Of a DNA stretch of 64,000 nucleotides, positions 1 to 11,780 are shown piece after piece; within the stretch, counting starts at the first letter, position 1; every line of letters starts with the position of its first letter. Under the pieces are notes generated by a model. It saw only the letters and a program-made list of their open reading frames with translations. It was not told the DNA's origin and searched no databases. The stretch lies in contig NZ_JAWJZH010000001.1 of assembly GCF_033063295.1 (NCBI RefSeq), positions 3,162,001 to 3,226,000 on the forward strand, given 5' to 3'. This stretch comes from Nitrosomonas sp. Is35 (GTDB lineage: Bacteria > Pseudomonadota > Gammaproteobacteria > Burkholderiales > Nitrosomonadaceae). The position numbers and the translations under genes are program-made.

Positions 1-757
1 CGGATTTACGTGGTACTTGTTGCATCACTTCAGGCATGCGGATGGCAAAACCATTGGGATAGCGCAAATCGACATACGCCAATGGTTCTTGCTGATTTAA
101 CCGCGCAATACTGTGGTTATATACTGAAACATAACGAACCAATCTCTCTTCAATCTCATTCCGCCCCAATTCCAGAACCGTTCCGGTATTCAATTGCAGA
201 CGCCAGGCATAGCGCGGCGTCAGGCTTATTTCCGCGATATGCTGCTGCAATGGCGTCAGTATCTTGTTAAAACGCCGGAATTTCTGCGCCACTTCATGCG
301 CGCTGGCCTCATTAGGGCCGGTAAACACCGGCAAATCAGCATCAGCCGTCACCCGGAACACCTCACCATGCGTATTGACCAAGGCATGACTCCCCCAGTA
401 GGCCAAGGCCTCATGCTCTTCCAGTGTCACATTCAAACCATGCGGCCACTCTCTTTTCACTCTGGCCTCACGCACCCAGGGTAATTTTACAAAAGCTTCG
501 CGCACTTCAGTGAGATTTACCGAAATAAAATTTCCTGCAATTTCATCCTTGACCAGCTGTTCAATTTGCTCGCGCGTCACGTGCTGTAACTCCGCTTTAT
601 TTTTCTCTTTCCCGTGAATAACTTGCACATTAATCTCTTTGATGGGGAACAACGGTGGCTGGATGAGTTGCAAACTGATCGCATACAGCACCGCCATTGC
701 CACCAAAGTGAGCAATATTCTGGATAACAAATTCAAGGCGTGATGGTTATTCCACAT
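1..757 (-). CDS. ftsQ: Cell division protein FtsQ (C-terminus cut by window edge)
   Basis: Bitopic inner-membrane divisome protein that links early and late division proteins through FtsB/FtsL. The frame is open from an ATG at 757-755 to the left edge, giving about 252 residues. The N-terminus has a short cytoplasmic tail (MWNNHHALN), one membrane segment at about residues 10-30, then a POTRA-like domain ([12 protein letters not shown]) and the typical FtsQ signature around [14 protein letters not shown] followed by [10 protein letters not shown]. The start codon lies inside the end of ddl, an 11-bp overlap, which supports translational coupling. It is the last visible gene of the dcw operon; ftsA and ftsZ would be expected next, beyond the edge. 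Identification is from recognised sequence pattern and gene order. Confidence 0.93.
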   Translation of the reverse strand, partial: MWNNHHALNLLSRILLTLVAMAVLYAISLQLIQPPLFPIKEINVQVIHGKEKNKAELQHVTREQIEQLVKDEIAGNFISVNLTEVREAFVKLPWVREARVKREWPHGLNVTLEEHEALAYWGSHALVNTHGEVFRVTADADLPVFTGPNEASAHEVAQKFRRFNKILTPLQQHIAEISLTPRYAWRLQLNTGTVLELGRNEIEERLVRYVSVYNHSIARLNQQEPLAYVDLRYPNGFAIRMPEVMQQVPRKS

Positions 758-1664
758 GAGCCAGATCCAATATTCTCAAAACCAGATCCTCAAACGGGAT
801 TCCGGCTGTTCTTGCCGCCATCGGCACCAAACTGTGGCCGGTCATGCCGGGCGAAGTATTGGCTTCGAGAAAATAAAACTGATTGGTTTCACTCAAAATC
901 AGATCAACCCTTCCCCAGCCCTGACAACCCAGCATCTGGTATGCCTTTAACGCTTCTCTCTGAATCGCCGTTTCCAATTCCATCGGTAAACCGCTCGGGC
1001 AGAAGTATTTCGTCTCATTAGAGAGATACTTCGCTTCATAATCGTAAAGCTCACCCGCAATTTCAATCCGCACCACCGGCAGCGGCGTTTCACCCAGAAT
1101 CGCCACGGTCAGTTCCTTACCGGCAATAAATTCTTCCGCGAGCACCAGTGCATCGTGCTCAGCAGCCAGTTGATACGCTTTTGCCAAATCTTGCTTGTGC
1201 TTCACTTTGCTCAAGCCGATGGTTGAGCCTTCCCGCGCTGGTTTGACGATCAGCGGCAAACCCAATGTCCCGGCGACTTGTTCAAAATCGCTATCCGCTT
1301 GCAACACTGCGTAGCGCGGCGATTGAATACCGGCTGCCTGCCAGATCAATTTGGTGCGCCATTTATCCATCGCCAATGCGCTGGCCATCACACCGCTGCC
1401 GGTATACGGTAATCCCATTAACTCCAACGCGCCCTGGATCGTGCCATCCTCGCCAAAACGGCCGTGCAACGCGATAAAGACTCTATCGAAACCTTGTTGC
1501 AGCAGTTTTTCCATGGCTTGCTCCGCCGGATCGAAAGGATACGCATCGACACCGCTGCGTAGTAATGCATCCAGAACAGCTTGTCCGCTTTGCAGCGATA
1601 TTTCCCGCTCGGCCGACCGGCCGCCCAGCAGAACCGCAACTTTGCCGAATTGCTGCGCGGCCAT
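747..1664 (-). CDS. ddl: D-alanine--D-alanine ligase
   Basis: Cytoplasmic ATP-grasp enzyme that joins two D-alanines into the dipeptide used by MurF. The 305-residue length is normal for the DdlB type. Visible landmarks are the N-terminal [16 protein letters not shown], the [13 protein letters not shown] stretch, the ATP-grasp loop [11 protein letters not shown], and the C-terminal ATP/magnesium site GRVDLIL followed by [11 protein letters not shown]. Its ATG overlaps the last base of the murB stop (TAATG), and its own end overlaps ftsQ by 11 bp, so it sits in a tightly coupled operon. The ATG is preferred because of this coupling. Confidence 0.96.
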   Translation of the reverse strand: MAAQQFGKVAVLLGGRSAEREISLQSGQAVLDALLRSGVDAYPFDPAEQAMEKLLQQGFDRVFIALHGRFGEDGTIQGALELMGLPYTGSGVMASALAMDKWRTKLIWQAAGIQSPRYAVLQADSDFEQVAGTLGLPLIVKPAREGSTIGLSKVKHKQDLAKAYQLAAEHDALVLAEEFIAGKELTVAILGETPLPVVRIEIAGELYDYEAKYLSNETKYFCPSGLPMELETAIQREALKAYQMLGCQGWGRVDLILSETNQFYFLEANTSPGMTGHSLVPMAARTAGIPFEDLVLRILDLAHVE

Positions 1665-2653
1665 TACGTCAGCCTCCTGGCATCACCGATGATCCGGACT
1701 TCCTGAATCAACGCGATGGCCATTGCTTTTTTAACCCTGCTTTGCACCATCATGATCAGCGCCTCAATATCCGCCGCGCTGGCAGCGCCGGTATTGACAA
1801 TAAAATTGGCATGCTTGGGCGACACCATCGCGCCGCCAATGTGGCATCCCTTCAAACCACACGCTTCAATCAAACGCGCCGCATAATCTCCCGGCGGATT
1901 GCGAAATACCGAACCGGCATTCGGCAGATTGAGCGGTTGACCGGCTACCCGCTGCGCCAGCAACTCCTTGATGCGTTGCCGCGATTGCATCTGATCGCCT
2001 TGCGCCAAACGGAAATAGGCGCCGGTAAACCATTCGGCTTCCATCGTACCAGCCGGTTCGCTGTGCCGTTTCACACTGCGATAACCAATCGCGTATTCAC
2101 CGGGCTGGCGCATTACGATTTCCCCGTTGCGCTTGATGATCTCCACTTGCGCCACGATTTCCCAGGTTTCAGAACCGTAGCATCCGGCATTCATCGCCAA
2201 CGCGCCGCCAACCGTGCCCGGTATTCCGGCCAGAAACTCCGCACCGGCCAGATGATGTTTGGCGGCAAACCGGGCTACTTTGGCGCAGGCCACACCGGCA
2301 CTCGCGTAGATGAGCCCGCCGGATTGATTCTGCTCGATCAAGCGCAAATCGTTTAAGCGCGCATGCAACGCCACCACCGTGCCACGCAGCCCGCCGTCCC
2401 TGACCAGCAAATTGCTACCCAGTCCAATCACATGGATGACTTCATGCGGCGATGCACGCAGAAAATCCGCCCAATCATCCAGATCCGCCGGTTGGTAGTA
2501 ACGATCCGCATAACCTCCCGCGCGCCAGGTTGTATGTTTGCTCATCGGCTCAGCAAGGCGCATTTCGCCCCGCAATGCGGACACGCCTGTCTCACCGGTT
2601 GTGTGGTCGGCTATCGGCATGGCAAATCTCGTATTTTGCGGCAAAGCGGTCAT
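1664..2653 (-). CDS. murB: UDP-N-acetylenolpyruvoylglucosamine reductase
   Basis: FAD- and NADPH-dependent cytoplasmic enzyme that reduces the enolpyruvyl product of MurA to UDP-MurNAc. The FAD-binding motifs are visible as [12 protein letters not shown] and [15 protein letters not shown]. The catalytic serine region is [11 protein letters not shown], followed by [14 protein letters not shown]. At 329 residues it has a roughly 30-residue leader before the conserved core ([21 protein letters not shown]), so translation could begin further in, for example at the ATG encoding M12; no strong ribosome site decides this. It follows murC with a 13-bp gap and overlaps ddl by one base. Confidence 0.95.
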   Translation of the reverse strand: MTALPQNTRFAMPIADHTTGETGVSALRGEMRLAEPMSKHTTWRAGGYADRYYQPADLDDWADFLRASPHEVIHVIGLGSNLLVRDGGLRGTVVALHARLNDLRLIEQNQSGGLIYASAGVACAKVARFAAKHHLAGAEFLAGIPGTVGGALAMNAGCYGSETWEIVAQVEIIKRNGEIVMRQPGEYAIGYRSVKRHSEPAGTMEAEWFTGAYFRLAQGDQMQSRQRIKELLAQRVAGQPLNLPNAGSVFRNPPGDYAARLIEACGLKGCHIGGAMVSPKHANFIVNTGAASAADIEALIMMVQSRVKKAMAIALIQEVRIIGDARRLT

Positions 2654-2666
2654 GTCTCATCAATCC

Positions 2667-4094
2667 TCAGCATTCATAGCCATTAACCACGGTCAGCTTC
2701 TTTCCCATTTGCGCAATGTGCGGCGCCACTCTCGCTACCGAACCCGCGCCCATCACCAGCACAACATCACCGTCCTGCACGATATCCAGTATCGCTGCCG
2801 GTAAATCATCCACTTCCTCGATATAAATCGGTTCCACTTTGCCCTGCACCCGGATAGAGCGCGCCAGCGATTTGCTATCCGCTGCGACAATCGGCTCTTC
2901 ACCCGCGGGATAAACTTCCGTGAGCAGCAACACGTCCACTTGCGATAACACGCGGGTGAAATCCTCGAATACATCCCGTGTGCGCGTATAGCGATGCGGC
3001 TGAAAAGCCACTACCAGGCGGCGGCCTGGAAACGCACCGCGTGCCGCTTTGATGGTTGCTTCCATTTCCGCCGGATGATGGCCATAGTCATCCACCAGCG
3101 CAAAACTTTTCTGTCCGCTGAAGCGGATATCGCCGTATTGCTGGAAGCGTCTTTCAACCCCTTTGAATTCCGCCAACGCTTTGACGATGGCGCTATCCGG
3201 CACGCCGATTTCATTGGCGACCGCAATTGCCGCCAGGGCATTCTGAATGTTATGCAAACCGGGCAGATTCAGCGTGATATCCAGTTTGCGGGCGGAACCG
3301 TTCACACCGACCACCGCAGTAAATCTCATCCGGTGATGATCTTGCCGGATATCGATGGCGCGTACTTGCGCTTCTTCGGACAAACCGTACGTGGTGATCG
3401 GTTTGGTAATCGACGGCATGACTTCGCGGATATTGGCATCGTCCATACAAACCACCGCCATGCCGTAAAAAGGCAAGTGCTGCACGAAATCGACAAAAGT
3501 TTGCTTCAAGCGGCTGAAGTCGTGACCGTAGGTTTCCATATGATCCGCATCGATGTTCGTCACGACGGCGAGCATCGGCTGCAAATACAAAAACGAAGCA
3601 TCCGATTCATCCGCTTCAACAACGATGAACTCACCGCTGCCCAGTTTGGCATGACAACCCGCCGCTTCCAGTTTTCCACCGATGACAAACGTCGGGTCCA
3701 TATCCGCCGCCGCCAGAATGCTGGCAATCAAGCTGGTCGTGGTGGTTTTTCCATGCGTGCCGGCAATCGCGATACCGCTGCGCAGGCGCAGCAGCTCCGC
3801 CAGCATCATGGCGCGCGGCACGACGGGAATATTTTTGTTTTTGGCGGCGACCACTTCCGGATTGTCCGGTTTCACCGCCGTGGAGGTCACCACGACATCC
3901 GCTCCGGCAATTTGCTCGCTAGCATGACCCGCATAAACCTTGATGCCGAGCCTGGCCAAACGCTGCGTCACCGGATTACTCATCAAGTCGGAGCCGCTGA
4001 CCTGATACCCCAGGTTGACAAAAACCTCGGCGATACCGCTCATGCCCGCGCCGCCAATCCCGACAAAATGGATATGTTTGACTTTATGCTTCAT
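2667..4094 (-). CDS. murC: UDP-N-acetylmuramate--L-alanine ligase
   Basis: First of the four ATP-dependent Mur ligases; adds L-alanine to UDP-MurNAc in the cytoplasm. The 475 residues start with the Rossmann-like [13 protein letters not shown] motif. The Mur-ligase P-loop [14 protein letters not shown] is near residue 110, followed by [11 protein letters not shown] and [11 protein letters not shown]. The C-terminal domain carries DDYGHHPAE and FQPHRYTRT. The ATG overlaps the end of murG by 11 bp. Length and motifs are all standard and nothing is missing. Confidence 0.97.
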   Translation of the reverse strand: MKHKVKHIHFVGIGGAGMSGIAEVFVNLGYQVSGSDLMSNPVTQRLARLGIKVYAGHASEQIAGADVVVTSTAVKPDNPEVVAAKNKNIPVVPRAMMLAELLRLRSGIAIAGTHGKTTTTSLIASILAAADMDPTFVIGGKLEAAGCHAKLGSGEFIVVEADESDASFLYLQPMLAVVTNIDADHMETYGHDFSRLKQTFVDFVQHLPFYGMAVVCMDDANIREVMPSITKPITTYGLSEEAQVRAIDIRQDHHRMRFTAVVGVNGSARKLDITLNLPGLHNIQNALAAIAVANEIGVPDSAIVKALAEFKGVERRFQQYGDIRFSGQKSFALVDDYGHHPAEMEATIKAARGAFPGRRLVVAFQPHRYTRTRDVFEDFTRVLSQVDVLLLTEVYPAGEEPIVAADSKSLARSIRVQGKVEPIYIEEVDDLPAAILDIVQDGDVVLVMGAGSVARVAPHIAQMGKKLTVVNGYEC

Positions 4095-5175
4095 GCAGTG
4101 CTCCGCTCAATTCGATACAACCTTCAGCCACGATCCGGGTTGCTTGCGGTTTTGCCTGACTGTGCGCTGCCATCGCCATGTCAAGCAATTTTTCCCGGGT
4201 TAAATCCGTCAATAAATCCGCCAGCTTTTGCGCGGTCAATTCATGCTGCGGCAACAACACAGCAGCGCCATGACGGGAAAGAAATTGCGCATTGCCGGTT
4301 TGATGATCGTCGACGGCATGCGGATACGGCACCAGGATGCTGGCGACCCCGGCCGCGCTTAATTCCGCGACTGTCAACGCACCGGCGCGGCACAACACCA
4401 CGTCGCAGTCCGCGTAGCGTTTGGCCATATCGTCGATAAACGCTGTCACTTCGCCATCCAATTGCAGTGCTTGATAGGCCGTTTTGACCGTTTCCATTTG
4501 CGCCGTCCCCGTTTGATGCACCACTGCCGGGCGCACATTCTCCGCTATTAATTTAAGCGCTTGCGGTACCACGGTATTCAGAACTTGCGCCCCCAGGCTG
4601 CCGCCCACGACGAGCACATTCAACTTGCCCTGCCGTTCCTGGAAGCGTTTCTCCGGCGCTTCTATGCGTGTAATTTCCGATCGCACCGGATTACCGGAAC
4701 AAACCGTTTTATCCTGATCGCCTCGGATAGCGCCGGGAAAACCGAGAAAAATTTTATCCGCCAGCTTCGCCAGGATTTTATTGGTTAACCCGGCGACCGA
4801 ATTCTGCTCATGAATCACCAATGGTTTGTTGAGCAGCGAGGCCATCATGCCACCCGGAAAAGCCGGATAACCGCCCATGCCCAGAACCACATCCGGCTTC
4901 ACGCGTTGAATAATCCGCAGGCTCTGCCAGAACGCCTTAAGCAAACGCAGCGGCAATAGTAACCACGTGGCCAACCGTTTACCCCGCAATCCGGAAAAAC
5001 TGATTATTTCGGTTTCATAACCCCGTTGCGGCACCAGTTTTAATTCCATTCCAGCCTCGGTTCCCAGCCAAACCACGCGCCAACCGGCTTGCCGCAAGTA
5101 ATCAGCCACCGCCAAACCTGGAAACACATGTCCGCCGGTACCGCCTGCCATAATTAAAATGGTGTGCGCGCTCAT
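4084..5175 (-). CDS. murG: UDP-GlcNAc transferase MurG (lipid II synthase)
   Basis: Peripheral inner-membrane glycosyltransferase (GT28) that adds GlcNAc to lipid I to make lipid II. The start at 5175 is chosen because the frame upstream is open but the family core begins [24 protein letters not shown], and this ATG forms an ATGA overlap with the ftsW stop. This gives 363 residues, a normal family length. Visible motifs are the G-loop [37 protein letters not shown], and the UDP-binding region [15 protein letters not shown]. It lies between ftsW and murC. Confidence 0.96.
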   Translation of the reverse strand: MSAHTILIMAGGTGGHVFPGLAVADYLRQAGWRVVWLGTEAGMELKLVPQRGYETEIISFSGLRGKRLATWLLLPLRLLKAFWQSLRIIQRVKPDVVLGMGGYPAFPGGMMASLLNKPLVIHEQNSVAGLTNKILAKLADKIFLGFPGAIRGDQDKTVCSGNPVRSEITRIEAPEKRFQERQGKLNVLVVGGSLGAQVLNTVVPQALKLIAENVRPAVVHQTGTAQMETVKTAYQALQLDGEVTAFIDDMAKRYADCDVVLCRAGALTVAELSAAGVASILVPYPHAVDDHQTGNAQFLSRHGAAVLLPQHELTAQKLADLLTDLTREKLLDMAMAAHSQAKPQATRIVAEGCIELSGALHEA

Positions 5176-6332
5176 ACGTTCAGCCCCCGCAGCCGCTGCC
5201 GGTTTTCCCAGTCGATACGCAGTAAAACCGCCAATGCGATGCAATTCGCCGTAATGCTGCTACCACCAAAACTCAGCAGCGGTAGTGTCAGCCCTTTCGT
5301 AGGCAAGACACCCATATTGACGCCCATGTTGATCAGCGCCTGCACACCGATCCAAATACCGATACCCTGCGCCACCAATGCCGCGAAAGGACTGCCCAGC
5401 CTGGCCGCCAGACGGCCAATAACAAATGCGCGTGTAATGAGCCAGATAAACAATACGATCACGGTAGCCACACCGGCAAAACCCAATTCTTCGGCCAGCA
5501 CCGACAATAAGAAATCGGTGTGCGCTTCGGGCAGATAAAACAGTTTCTCAACACTGCCGCCCAGACCCACACCAAGCCACTCGCCGCGCCCGAATGCGAT
5601 CAACGCATGACTGAGCTGATAGCCTTTGCCGTAGGGATCGGCCCATGGATCCATAAAAGCAATCACGCGATTTAGCCGGTACGGCGAGCTTAAAATCAAT
5701 TCATACAAACCGAATGCCAGGATAGCAATCAGGCTGATGAATATTTTCAAGCTGACGCCGCCGAGGAACAAAATCGACATCGCCAGTGCCGTCACCACAA
5801 AGAATGCGCCGAAATCCGGTTCCAGCAGCAGCAAAGCACCGACAATGGATAACACTGCCGTTATGGGCAAAAATCCTTTGAAGAAAGAATTCAGATCAGC
5901 TGCCTTACGATTAACATAGTCCGCAGCGTACAGCACCATGCAAAACTTCATAAATTCGGACGGCTGAATATTCACCACATACAACGAAATCCAGCGCTGA
6001 CTGCCGTTCACTTCATGGCCAATGCCCGGAATCAACACCAGTATCAGCAACGAAATGCTCAGCATGAGCAGATAAGTCACATATTTTTGCCACATCTGCA
6101 TCGGTACTTGAAAGGCGATCAATCCCAACAACAATCCGACACCCAGGTATGCGCTATGCCGCAACAAATAATGACCGGCGCGATCAGCGCCGAATTGCGC
6201 TTCGGCAATGGCAATCGAAGCGGAATAAATCATGACCAAACCAATACTCAACAGCAGCAAAGCCGACCACACCAGCGCCTGATCGAAATCGGCCATGACT
6301 CTTGGTTTCTGTTGGGTTGCCTGATAAATCAT
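5172..6332 (-). CDS. ftsW: SEDS peptidoglycan glycosyltransferase FtsW
   Basis: Polytopic inner-membrane SEDS protein that polymerises lipid II at the septum together with its class B partner FtsI, encoded upstream in the same operon. The 386-residue sequence has about ten hydrophobic segments. Family landmarks are [13 protein letters not shown] and the C-terminal [14 protein letters not shown]. An alternative start at the ATG encoding [10 protein letters not shown] (6296) is possible. The operon continues with a 3-bp gap from murD and an ATGA overlap into murG. Confidence 0.95.
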   Translation of the reverse strand: MIYQATQQKPRVMADFDQALVWSALLLLSIGLVMIYSASIAIAEAQFGADRAGHYLLRHSAYLGVGLLLGLIAFQVPMQMWQKYVTYLLMLSISLLILVLIPGIGHEVNGSQRWISLYVVNIQPSEFMKFCMVLYAADYVNRKAADLNSFFKGFLPITAVLSIVGALLLLEPDFGAFFVVTALAMSILFLGGVSLKIFISLIAILAFGLYELILSSPYRLNRVIAFMDPWADPYGKGYQLSHALIAFGRGEWLGVGLGGSVEKLFYLPEAHTDFLLSVLAEELGFAGVATVIVLFIWLITRAFVIGRLAARLGSPFAALVAQGIGIWIGVQALINMGVNMGVLPTKGLTLPLLSFGGSSITANCIALAVLLRIDWENRQRLRGLNV

Positions 6333-6335
6333 CGG

Positions 6336-7751
6336 TTAATGTTTTTTCTGTCCGAAACTGAAAAATTTGTTTTCCATATCCTTGACCGCTGCAACGAACA
6401 CTTCCGCGCGGTGGATATAATTTCTAAACATGTCAAAACTGGCACAGGCCGGCGAAAGCAACACCACATCACCGGATTGCGCCAACAAGAAACTCTTTTG
6501 CATGGCTTCTTCCATGGTCACGGCAAAATGCAATGGCACACCGCAGTCTTTCAATTCATTCGCAATCATGTTTGCATCCCGTCCAATCAGCACCACGGCA
6601 CGGGCATTATTGGCAACCGCTTCCCTCAGATACGAGAAATCCTGTCCCTTGCCGTCGCCACCTGCGATTAATATGACGTTCTGCTTCATGCCGCTTAATG
6701 CAGCTACAGTGGCACCGACATTGGTGCTTTTGGAGTCATCAAAGAAAGTAACGCCGTTAAACGCAGCGACTTTTTCCATGCGATGCGGCAGGCCGCGAAA
6801 TTCGCGCAACGCGGTCAACAGCGGATCGATGGCCACACCCAAGGCGCGGCACATGGCCAATGCCGCCAGCGCATTGACCGCGTTATGCAAGCCGTTGACA
6901 ACCAGCTCGGAAGTTTTCATTAATTGCACATCGCCTTCCATCAGCCACAAATCGTCGCCGTCGTGCATGAGACCGAAATCGGTATGGCTGGGCGGTTCAT
7001 CGACGCCAAAAGTAATTTGTTTTCTGTCCGGCAGTGCCATCGCGCAGACACCGGGATCGTTGCGATTTAACACCTGTATGCCTTTACCGGCCTTCTCATG
7101 CAGAAACACTCTGGCTTTGGCGGTTGCGTAATCGCGCATGCCGGTATAGCGATCCAAATGGTCTTCGCTCAAATTCAGCACAGTCGCTACATCCGCATTC
7201 AAATTGTGCGTCGTTTCCAATTGAAAGCTGGATGTTTCCAGCACCCAAGCCTGCGGCCAATCGCCCGCATCGATCCGCTGCATCAACGCATTCAGTACGG
7301 CGGGACCGATATTTCCCGCCACTTCCACATTCCAGCCGGATTTCTTCAACATTGCGCCGGTCATTGCCGTCACCGTGGTTTTTCCATTCGACCCGGTAAT
7401 GGCGACAACTTTCGGTTTGGGCCGGTTGCTTTGCTCCAGCGCCCAGGAAAAAAGCACCATATCGCCAATGACCGGCACGCCGCGTTGCACCGCTTGCTGC
7501 ACGCACGGATCGGCCATCGGAACACCGGGGCTGATGGCGATCATATCGATATCATTAAAAATGGATGTCGTGAATTTGCCTTTATGCAGCTGCACGGACG
7601 GAAATCCCGCGCTGATTTGCTGCCAATTGGGCGGCTCGGAACGGCTATCCGCAGCGCGCACCGCGGCACCCTGACGTAGCAACCATTTCACCATGGACAA
7701 GCCGGTTTCACCCATCCCCAGCACTAGAACTGTTTTATCTTGCACATTCAT
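6336..7751 (-). CDS. murD: UDP-N-acetylmuramoyl-L-alanine--D-glutamate ligase
   Basis: Cytoplasmic Mur ligase adding D-glutamate to UDP-MurNAc-L-Ala. The frame is open to 7805, but the ATG at 7751 is chosen because it gives the standard N-terminus [17 protein letters not shown] and overlaps the mraY stop as ATGA. The 471-residue protein has the P-loop [24 protein letters not shown], and the C-terminal region [16 protein letters not shown] with [12 protein letters not shown]. All of these are expected family motifs. Confidence 0.96.
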   Translation of the reverse strand: MNVQDKTVLVLGMGETGLSMVKWLLRQGAAVRAADSRSEPPNWQQISAGFPSVQLHKGKFTTSIFNDIDMIAISPGVPMADPCVQQAVQRGVPVIGDMVLFSWALEQSNRPKPKVVAITGSNGKTTVTAMTGAMLKKSGWNVEVAGNIGPAVLNALMQRIDAGDWPQAWVLETSSFQLETTHNLNADVATVLNLSEDHLDRYTGMRDYATAKARVFLHEKAGKGIQVLNRNDPGVCAMALPDRKQITFGVDEPPSHTDFGLMHDGDDLWLMEGDVQLMKTSELVVNGLHNAVNALAALAMCRALGVAIDPLLTALREFRGLPHRMEKVAAFNGVTFFDDSKSTNVGATVAALSGMKQNVILIAGGDGKGQDFSYLREAVANNARAVVLIGRDANMIANELKDCGVPLHFAVTMEEAMQKSFLLAQSGDVVLLSPACASFDMFRNYIHRAEVFVAAVKDMENKFFSFGQKKH

Positions 7752-8833
7752 CGTAATTTTAATGTCGACAATCCAACCAATACTAAAATAAAGGTGATGA
7801 TCCAAAACCGGACCACCACCTGATTTTCTTTCCAGCCTTTTAATTCAAAATGATGATGCAATGGCGCCATGCGGAATACCCGCTTGCCCAGCAGCTTAAA
7901 CGAGGCCACCTGCAGCATCACAGACAGCGCTTCCACGACAAAAACGCCGCCCATAATCACCAGCACAATCTCTTGCCGCACGATGACGGTGACGATTCCC
8001 AATGCCGCACCCAGCGCCAAGGCGCCGACGTCACCCATGAAAACTTCGGCGGGATAAGCGTTAAACCACAAAAAGGCAAGTCCGGCACCAGCCATGGCGC
8101 CGCAGAATATAGCCAATTCCCCCGCATTGGGGATATAAGGAATGCCCAGATACTTGGCAAATACCACGTGCCCGGCGGCGTAAGCAAAAACCGCCAGCGC
8201 GCTGCTGATCATGACCGTCGGCATGATGGCCAGACCATCCAGGCCATCGGTGAGATTGACCGCATTGCTGGTGCCGACAATGACAAAATAAGTCAGTATG
8301 ACAAAGCCGGTGACACCCAATGGAACCGCCACTTCCTTGAAGAAAGGCACAATCATATCGGTTTGCGCCGGAATTTCCGCGATCGACGCCAGATACAGCG
8401 CAACCGCCAGCGCGATCAGCGATTGCCAGAAAAATTTAGCGCGCGCAGACAATCCTTTCGGATTGCGGTAAACCACTTTGCGGTAATCATCGACCCAGCC
8501 GATCACACCGAATCCCAGCGTAGTAGCGAGCACTACCCAAACATAGCGATTGCTCAGGTCCGACCATAAGAGAGTCGTCAATACGATCGCCATGAGAATC
8601 AAAGCGCCGCCCATCGTGGGTGTGCCGACTTTGACCAGATGCGTTTGCGGGCCGTCGTCACGCACCGATTGTCCGATTTTGTAAGCCGTCAGTTTACGGA
8701 TCATCATCGGGCCGATGATGAAGGAAATGACCAGGGCGGTCAGCGTAGCCATCACCGTGCGGAGCGTAATATAACTGAATACATTGAATGCACGAATGTC
8801 CTGCGCCAGCCATTGTGAAAGTGTCAGCAGCAT
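7748..8833 (-). CDS. mraY: Phospho-N-acetylmuramoyl-pentapeptide transferase
   Basis: Polytopic inner-membrane enzyme that transfers phospho-MurNAc-pentapeptide to undecaprenyl phosphate, forming lipid I. The 361 residues match the E. coli length. Diagnostic motifs are GWVDDYRKV (catalytic aspartates), [32 protein letters not shown], and the histidine-rich [12 protein letters not shown]. The ATG is inside the last codons of murF, a 10-bp overlap. No anomalies are visible. Confidence 0.97.
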   Translation of the reverse strand: MLLTLSQWLAQDIRAFNVFSYITLRTVMATLTALVISFIIGPMMIRKLTAYKIGQSVRDDGPQTHLVKVGTPTMGGALILMAIVLTTLLWSDLSNRYVWVVLATTLGFGVIGWVDDYRKVVYRNPKGLSARAKFFWQSLIALAVALYLASIAEIPAQTDMIVPFFKEVAVPLGVTGFVILTYFVIVGTSNAVNLTDGLDGLAIMPTVMISSALAVFAYAAGHVVFAKYLGIPYIPNAGELAIFCGAMAGAGLAFLWFNAYPAEVFMGDVGALALGAALGIVTVIVRQEIVLVIMGGVFVVEALSVMLQVASFKLLGKRVFRMAPLHHHFELKGWKENQVVVRFWIITFILVLVGLSTLKLR

Positions 8834-10227
8834 GACGGCTCCCTCGGTTGCTCCAGTTGCCGCACCACCCGCTCCATGCGCATAAAGCGCGACCCTTTTA
8901 CCAGCAAAGTCACATCATCCGCCAGCAAGCTTTCCGTCGCATGCAGCAATTCGTCGATATCATTGAAATGCCGCGCGCCCTTGCCGAATGCTTCGGTGGC
9001 ATAAGCGCTCAGCTCGCCCAGCGTGAATAATTGATCTAATCCGGCATTGCGCGCATCGCGCCCGATCGTACGATGCAGATCGATGGCGGACTTACCCAAT
9101 TCGCCCATATCGCCGAGCACCAGTATTTTTTTCCCCGTCGTGGCAGCCAGCACCGCAAGAGCGGCGCGCACGGATTCCGGATTGGCGTTGTAGGTATCAT
9201 CAATCAGCAGCGCATGGTGCAAACCGGATTTTTTCTGCAACCGCCCCTTCACACCCTGAAACGATTCGAGTCCAGCGGCAATCGACGCTTTCCCGATACC
9301 CGCTGCGATAGCCGCTGCCGCCGCTGCCAATGCGTTATAGACGTTATGCACCCCGGGAGCCTGTAACTTCACTTCCACAATGCCATCCGGCAATTTCAGC
9401 TGAATCCTGTTGCTCAGCCGGTCTGCTTGATACTTGGCACTCACCAGCGCTTTCTCGCGCAAACCAAAATCGGCAATCTTGCGTGCACCGGCGCATTCCC
9501 GCCACAAAGCAGCAAAGCGATCATCCGCATTGATCACCGCCGTTCCCTGTTGATCCAATCCGGCAAATATCTCCGCCTTGGCGCGGGCAACCGTTTCAAC
9601 GGAACCCAATCCTTCGATATGCGCAGCACCCGCATTGGTAATGACGGCAACACCCGGTTTTGCCAGCTGAGCCAGGTAACCGATCTCGCCCACATGATTC
9701 ATGCCCATCTCGATTACCGCATAACGATGCTGTGGCCGTAAACGCAGCAACATCAGCGGCACGCCGATATCGTTATTCAGATTCCCTTCGGTGGCCAAAA
9801 TTTGCTCCGCAGGCGCAGCCATGGTGACTTCATCGCCTGCGGTCGCTTGACGCAATATCGCAGCAATCATTTCCTTGACCGTGGTCTTGCCGTTGCTGCC
9901 GGTTACGGCGATGAGCGGCAGCGTAAAGCGGTTGCGCCAATACGCGGCCAATTGCCCCAGGCTTAAGCGCGTATCTTGCACGCGCAGCAATGGAACCCCG
10001 GCGGATAAAGCATTTTCACTAACCGATTGCGGAACCAGCGCAGCGGCGGCGCCTTTTTCCTTGGCGCTTGCGACAAATTCACTGCCATCGAATCTTTCGC
10101 CGGTTAACGCCACAAATAAATCGCCCGGCTTGAGCGTGCGGCTGTCCGTGCTCACTCCGGTAAATAGCCCGTCTTGCCCGTTCCATCCGGCCTGCAATAC
10201 TTGCGCCGCTTCCCGGATCGTCATCAT
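8824..10227 (-). CDS. murF: UDP-MurNAc-tripeptide--D-Ala-D-Ala ligase
   Basis: Last cytoplasmic Mur ligase; adds the D-Ala-D-Ala dipeptide made by Ddl. The 467-residue sequence carries the P-loop [19 protein letters not shown] near residue 110, then [25 protein letters not shown], and [16 protein letters not shown] in the C-terminal domain. The start overlaps the murE stop as ATGA; a second ATG lies one codon downstream. The C-terminus (EPSCC) overlaps mraY by 10 bp. Confidence 0.96.
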   Translation of the reverse strand: MMTIREAAQVLQAGWNGQDGLFTGVSTDSRTLKPGDLFVALTGERFDGSEFVASAKEKGAAAALVPQSVSENALSAGVPLLRVQDTRLSLGQLAAYWRNRFTLPLIAVTGSNGKTTVKEMIAAILRQATAGDEVTMAAPAEQILATEGNLNNDIGVPLMLLRLRPQHRYAVIEMGMNHVGEIGYLAQLAKPGVAVITNAGAAHIEGLGSVETVARAKAEIFAGLDQQGTAVINADDRFAALWRECAGARKIADFGLREKALVSAKYQADRLSNRIQLKLPDGIVEVKLQAPGVHNVYNALAAAAAAIAAGIGKASIAAGLESFQGVKGRLQKKSGLHHALLIDDTYNANPESVRAALAVLAATTGKKILVLGDMGELGKSAIDLHRTIGRDARNAGLDQLFTLGELSAYATEAFGKGARHFNDIDELLHATESLLADDVTLLVKGSRFMRMERVVRQLEQPREPSCC

Positions 10228-11780
10228 GATTGCACCCGCACTTTCCGGGCCAAATCTTTCAGCACCTGCTGCACAATGTCGGCATCACTGAAAGGAATTT
10301 TCCGTCCTTGTATTTCCTGATACTTTTCATGACCTTTGCCTGCGATCAACACGATGTCGTTGTGCTGCGCATTGGCGATGGCCTGATAAATGGCCAGCGC
10401 CCGGTCGCTCTCAATCTGGTAATTGTCCGCGCCTGCTCCTGCTGTGATGTCTTTAATAATGCTCAAGGGATCTTCCGTACGCGGATTATCGCTGGTAAAA
10501 ATGACTTCATCCGCCAAGCGCGTGGCAACCTCGCCCACCATCGCACGTTTGCCTTTATCCCGGTCACCGCCGCAACCGATCACGCAAAACAGCCGCGCAT
10601 TCCGTCCGGATGTCCGCTTTTTCGATTGTGCGCTGCGCAAAAGCTCGCGTGACGTGCACAGCACTTTTTCCAGGGCATCGGGAGTATGGGCGTAATCGAC
10701 GATAACAATCGGCTGGTCAATCCCTTCGTATTTTTCCATCCGGCCCGGAATGGATTGCACACTGTGCAGCGCCCGGACTGCGTCCGGCAATCGGATTCCG
10801 CTTGCCAGCATTGCCGCCACGACAGCCAGCAAGTTCGATGCGTTAAATTTACCCAGCAAACCGATTCTCAAATGTTCGCGATTATCCTCAAATTCAACAT
10901 CAAACTCCAGACCTTGAAGATCAACTTTCAAATTGGATCCATATACCATTCTCAACTGGCTTGCATGCAACTCTTCCGGACAATGAAATCCATAACCAAT
11001 TAATTTCGTGCGTTTATTGGTAAATTGCCGCGATAACTCCACACCCAGCACGTCGTCCATATTGACAACCGCGTACTGTAATCCGGGCCAGAAAAACAAA
11101 CGCGCCTTGGCTGCGGCATAAGCATCCATATCCGGGTGATAATCCAGATGATCGCGCGACACATTGGTCAGCACGGCAATCGCGAATGTGGTGCCGTTAA
11201 CCCGCCCCTGCACCAGGCCGTGCGAAGATACTTCCATCGCCACGCCATGCGCGCCCTGTTCAACAAATCGCGCCAGCGAACGTTGCAGCACCGCGGCATC
11301 GGGCGTTGTATTTTCCGCCGCTTCCAATGCACCGCAAAAACCATTTCCCAGTGTTCCCAGCACCGCTGTTTTTTTACCCAGGCTGGTCATAGCTTGCGCA
11401 TACCAGTGGCTGCACGATGTCTTGCCGTTGGTACCGGTAATCCCGATCATCCATAATTTCTCCGATGGCTGATCATAAACATGGCTGGCAATCAATCCCG
11501 CTTTAGCCTTCAACTCATCGATTGCCAACGCCGGAATCCGCCATTCGGGGTTCCACTTGAAATTCTGCGGATCCCACAAAACCGCATTGGCACCCGCAGC
11601 AATGGCTTGCGGAATAAATTTGCGCCCATCGGTGATATCACCGGCATAGGCCAGGAATGTATCGCCGGGCTGTATCTGGCGGCTATCCGTAACCAGATTT
11701 ATAACCGGGACACCCAGCTCATCCAACCGATGATAATCAAACAACCGGAATGTTTTTTTCTTGATCGTCATCGCAGTCAT
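10224..11780 (-). CDS. murE: UDP-MurNAc-L-Ala-D-Glu--meso-diaminopimelate ligase
   Basis: Cytoplasmic Mur ligase adding the third stem-peptide residue. The P-loop is GITGTNGKTSCSHWY near residue 115. The motif DNPRTEDP in the C-terminal domain is the established signature for meso-diaminopimelate specificity, so the cell should make Gram-negative-type peptidoglycan. At 518 residues it is slightly longer than E. coli MurE; an inserted basic stretch (SAQSKKRTSGRNARLF) in the C-terminal domain accounts for part of this. The start overlaps the ftsI stop as ATGA. Confidence 0.96.
   Translation of the reverse strand: MTAMTIKKKTFRLFDYHRLDELGVPVINLVTDSRQIQPGDTFLAYAGDITDGRKFIPQAIAAGANAVLWDPQNFKWNPEWRIPALAIDELKAKAGLIASHVYDQPSEKLWMIGITGTNGKTSCSHWYAQAMTSLGKKTAVLGTLGNGFCGALEAAENTTPDAAVLQRSLARFVEQGAHGVAMEVSSHGLVQGRVNGTTFAIAVLTNVSRDHLDYHPDMDAYAAAKARLFFWPGLQYAVVNMDDVLGVELSRQFTNKRTKLIGYGFHCPEELHASQLRMVYGSNLKVDLQGLEFDVEFEDNREHLRIGLLGKFNASNLLAVVAAMLASGIRLPDAVRALHSVQSIPGRMEKYEGIDQPIVIVDYAHTPDALEKVLCTSRELLRSAQSKKRTSGRNARLFCVIGCGGDRDKGKRAMVGEVATRLADEVIFTSDNPRTEDPLSIIKDITAGAGADNYQIESDRALAIYQAIANAQHNDIVLIAGKGHEKYQEIQGRKIPFSDADIVQQVLKDLARKVRVQS

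Noticed and set aside
2994..4439. 481-codon open frame on the plus strand opposite murC and murG
   Set aside because: Antisense shadow of two conserved genes with Arg/His/Asp-rich, non-protein-like composition.
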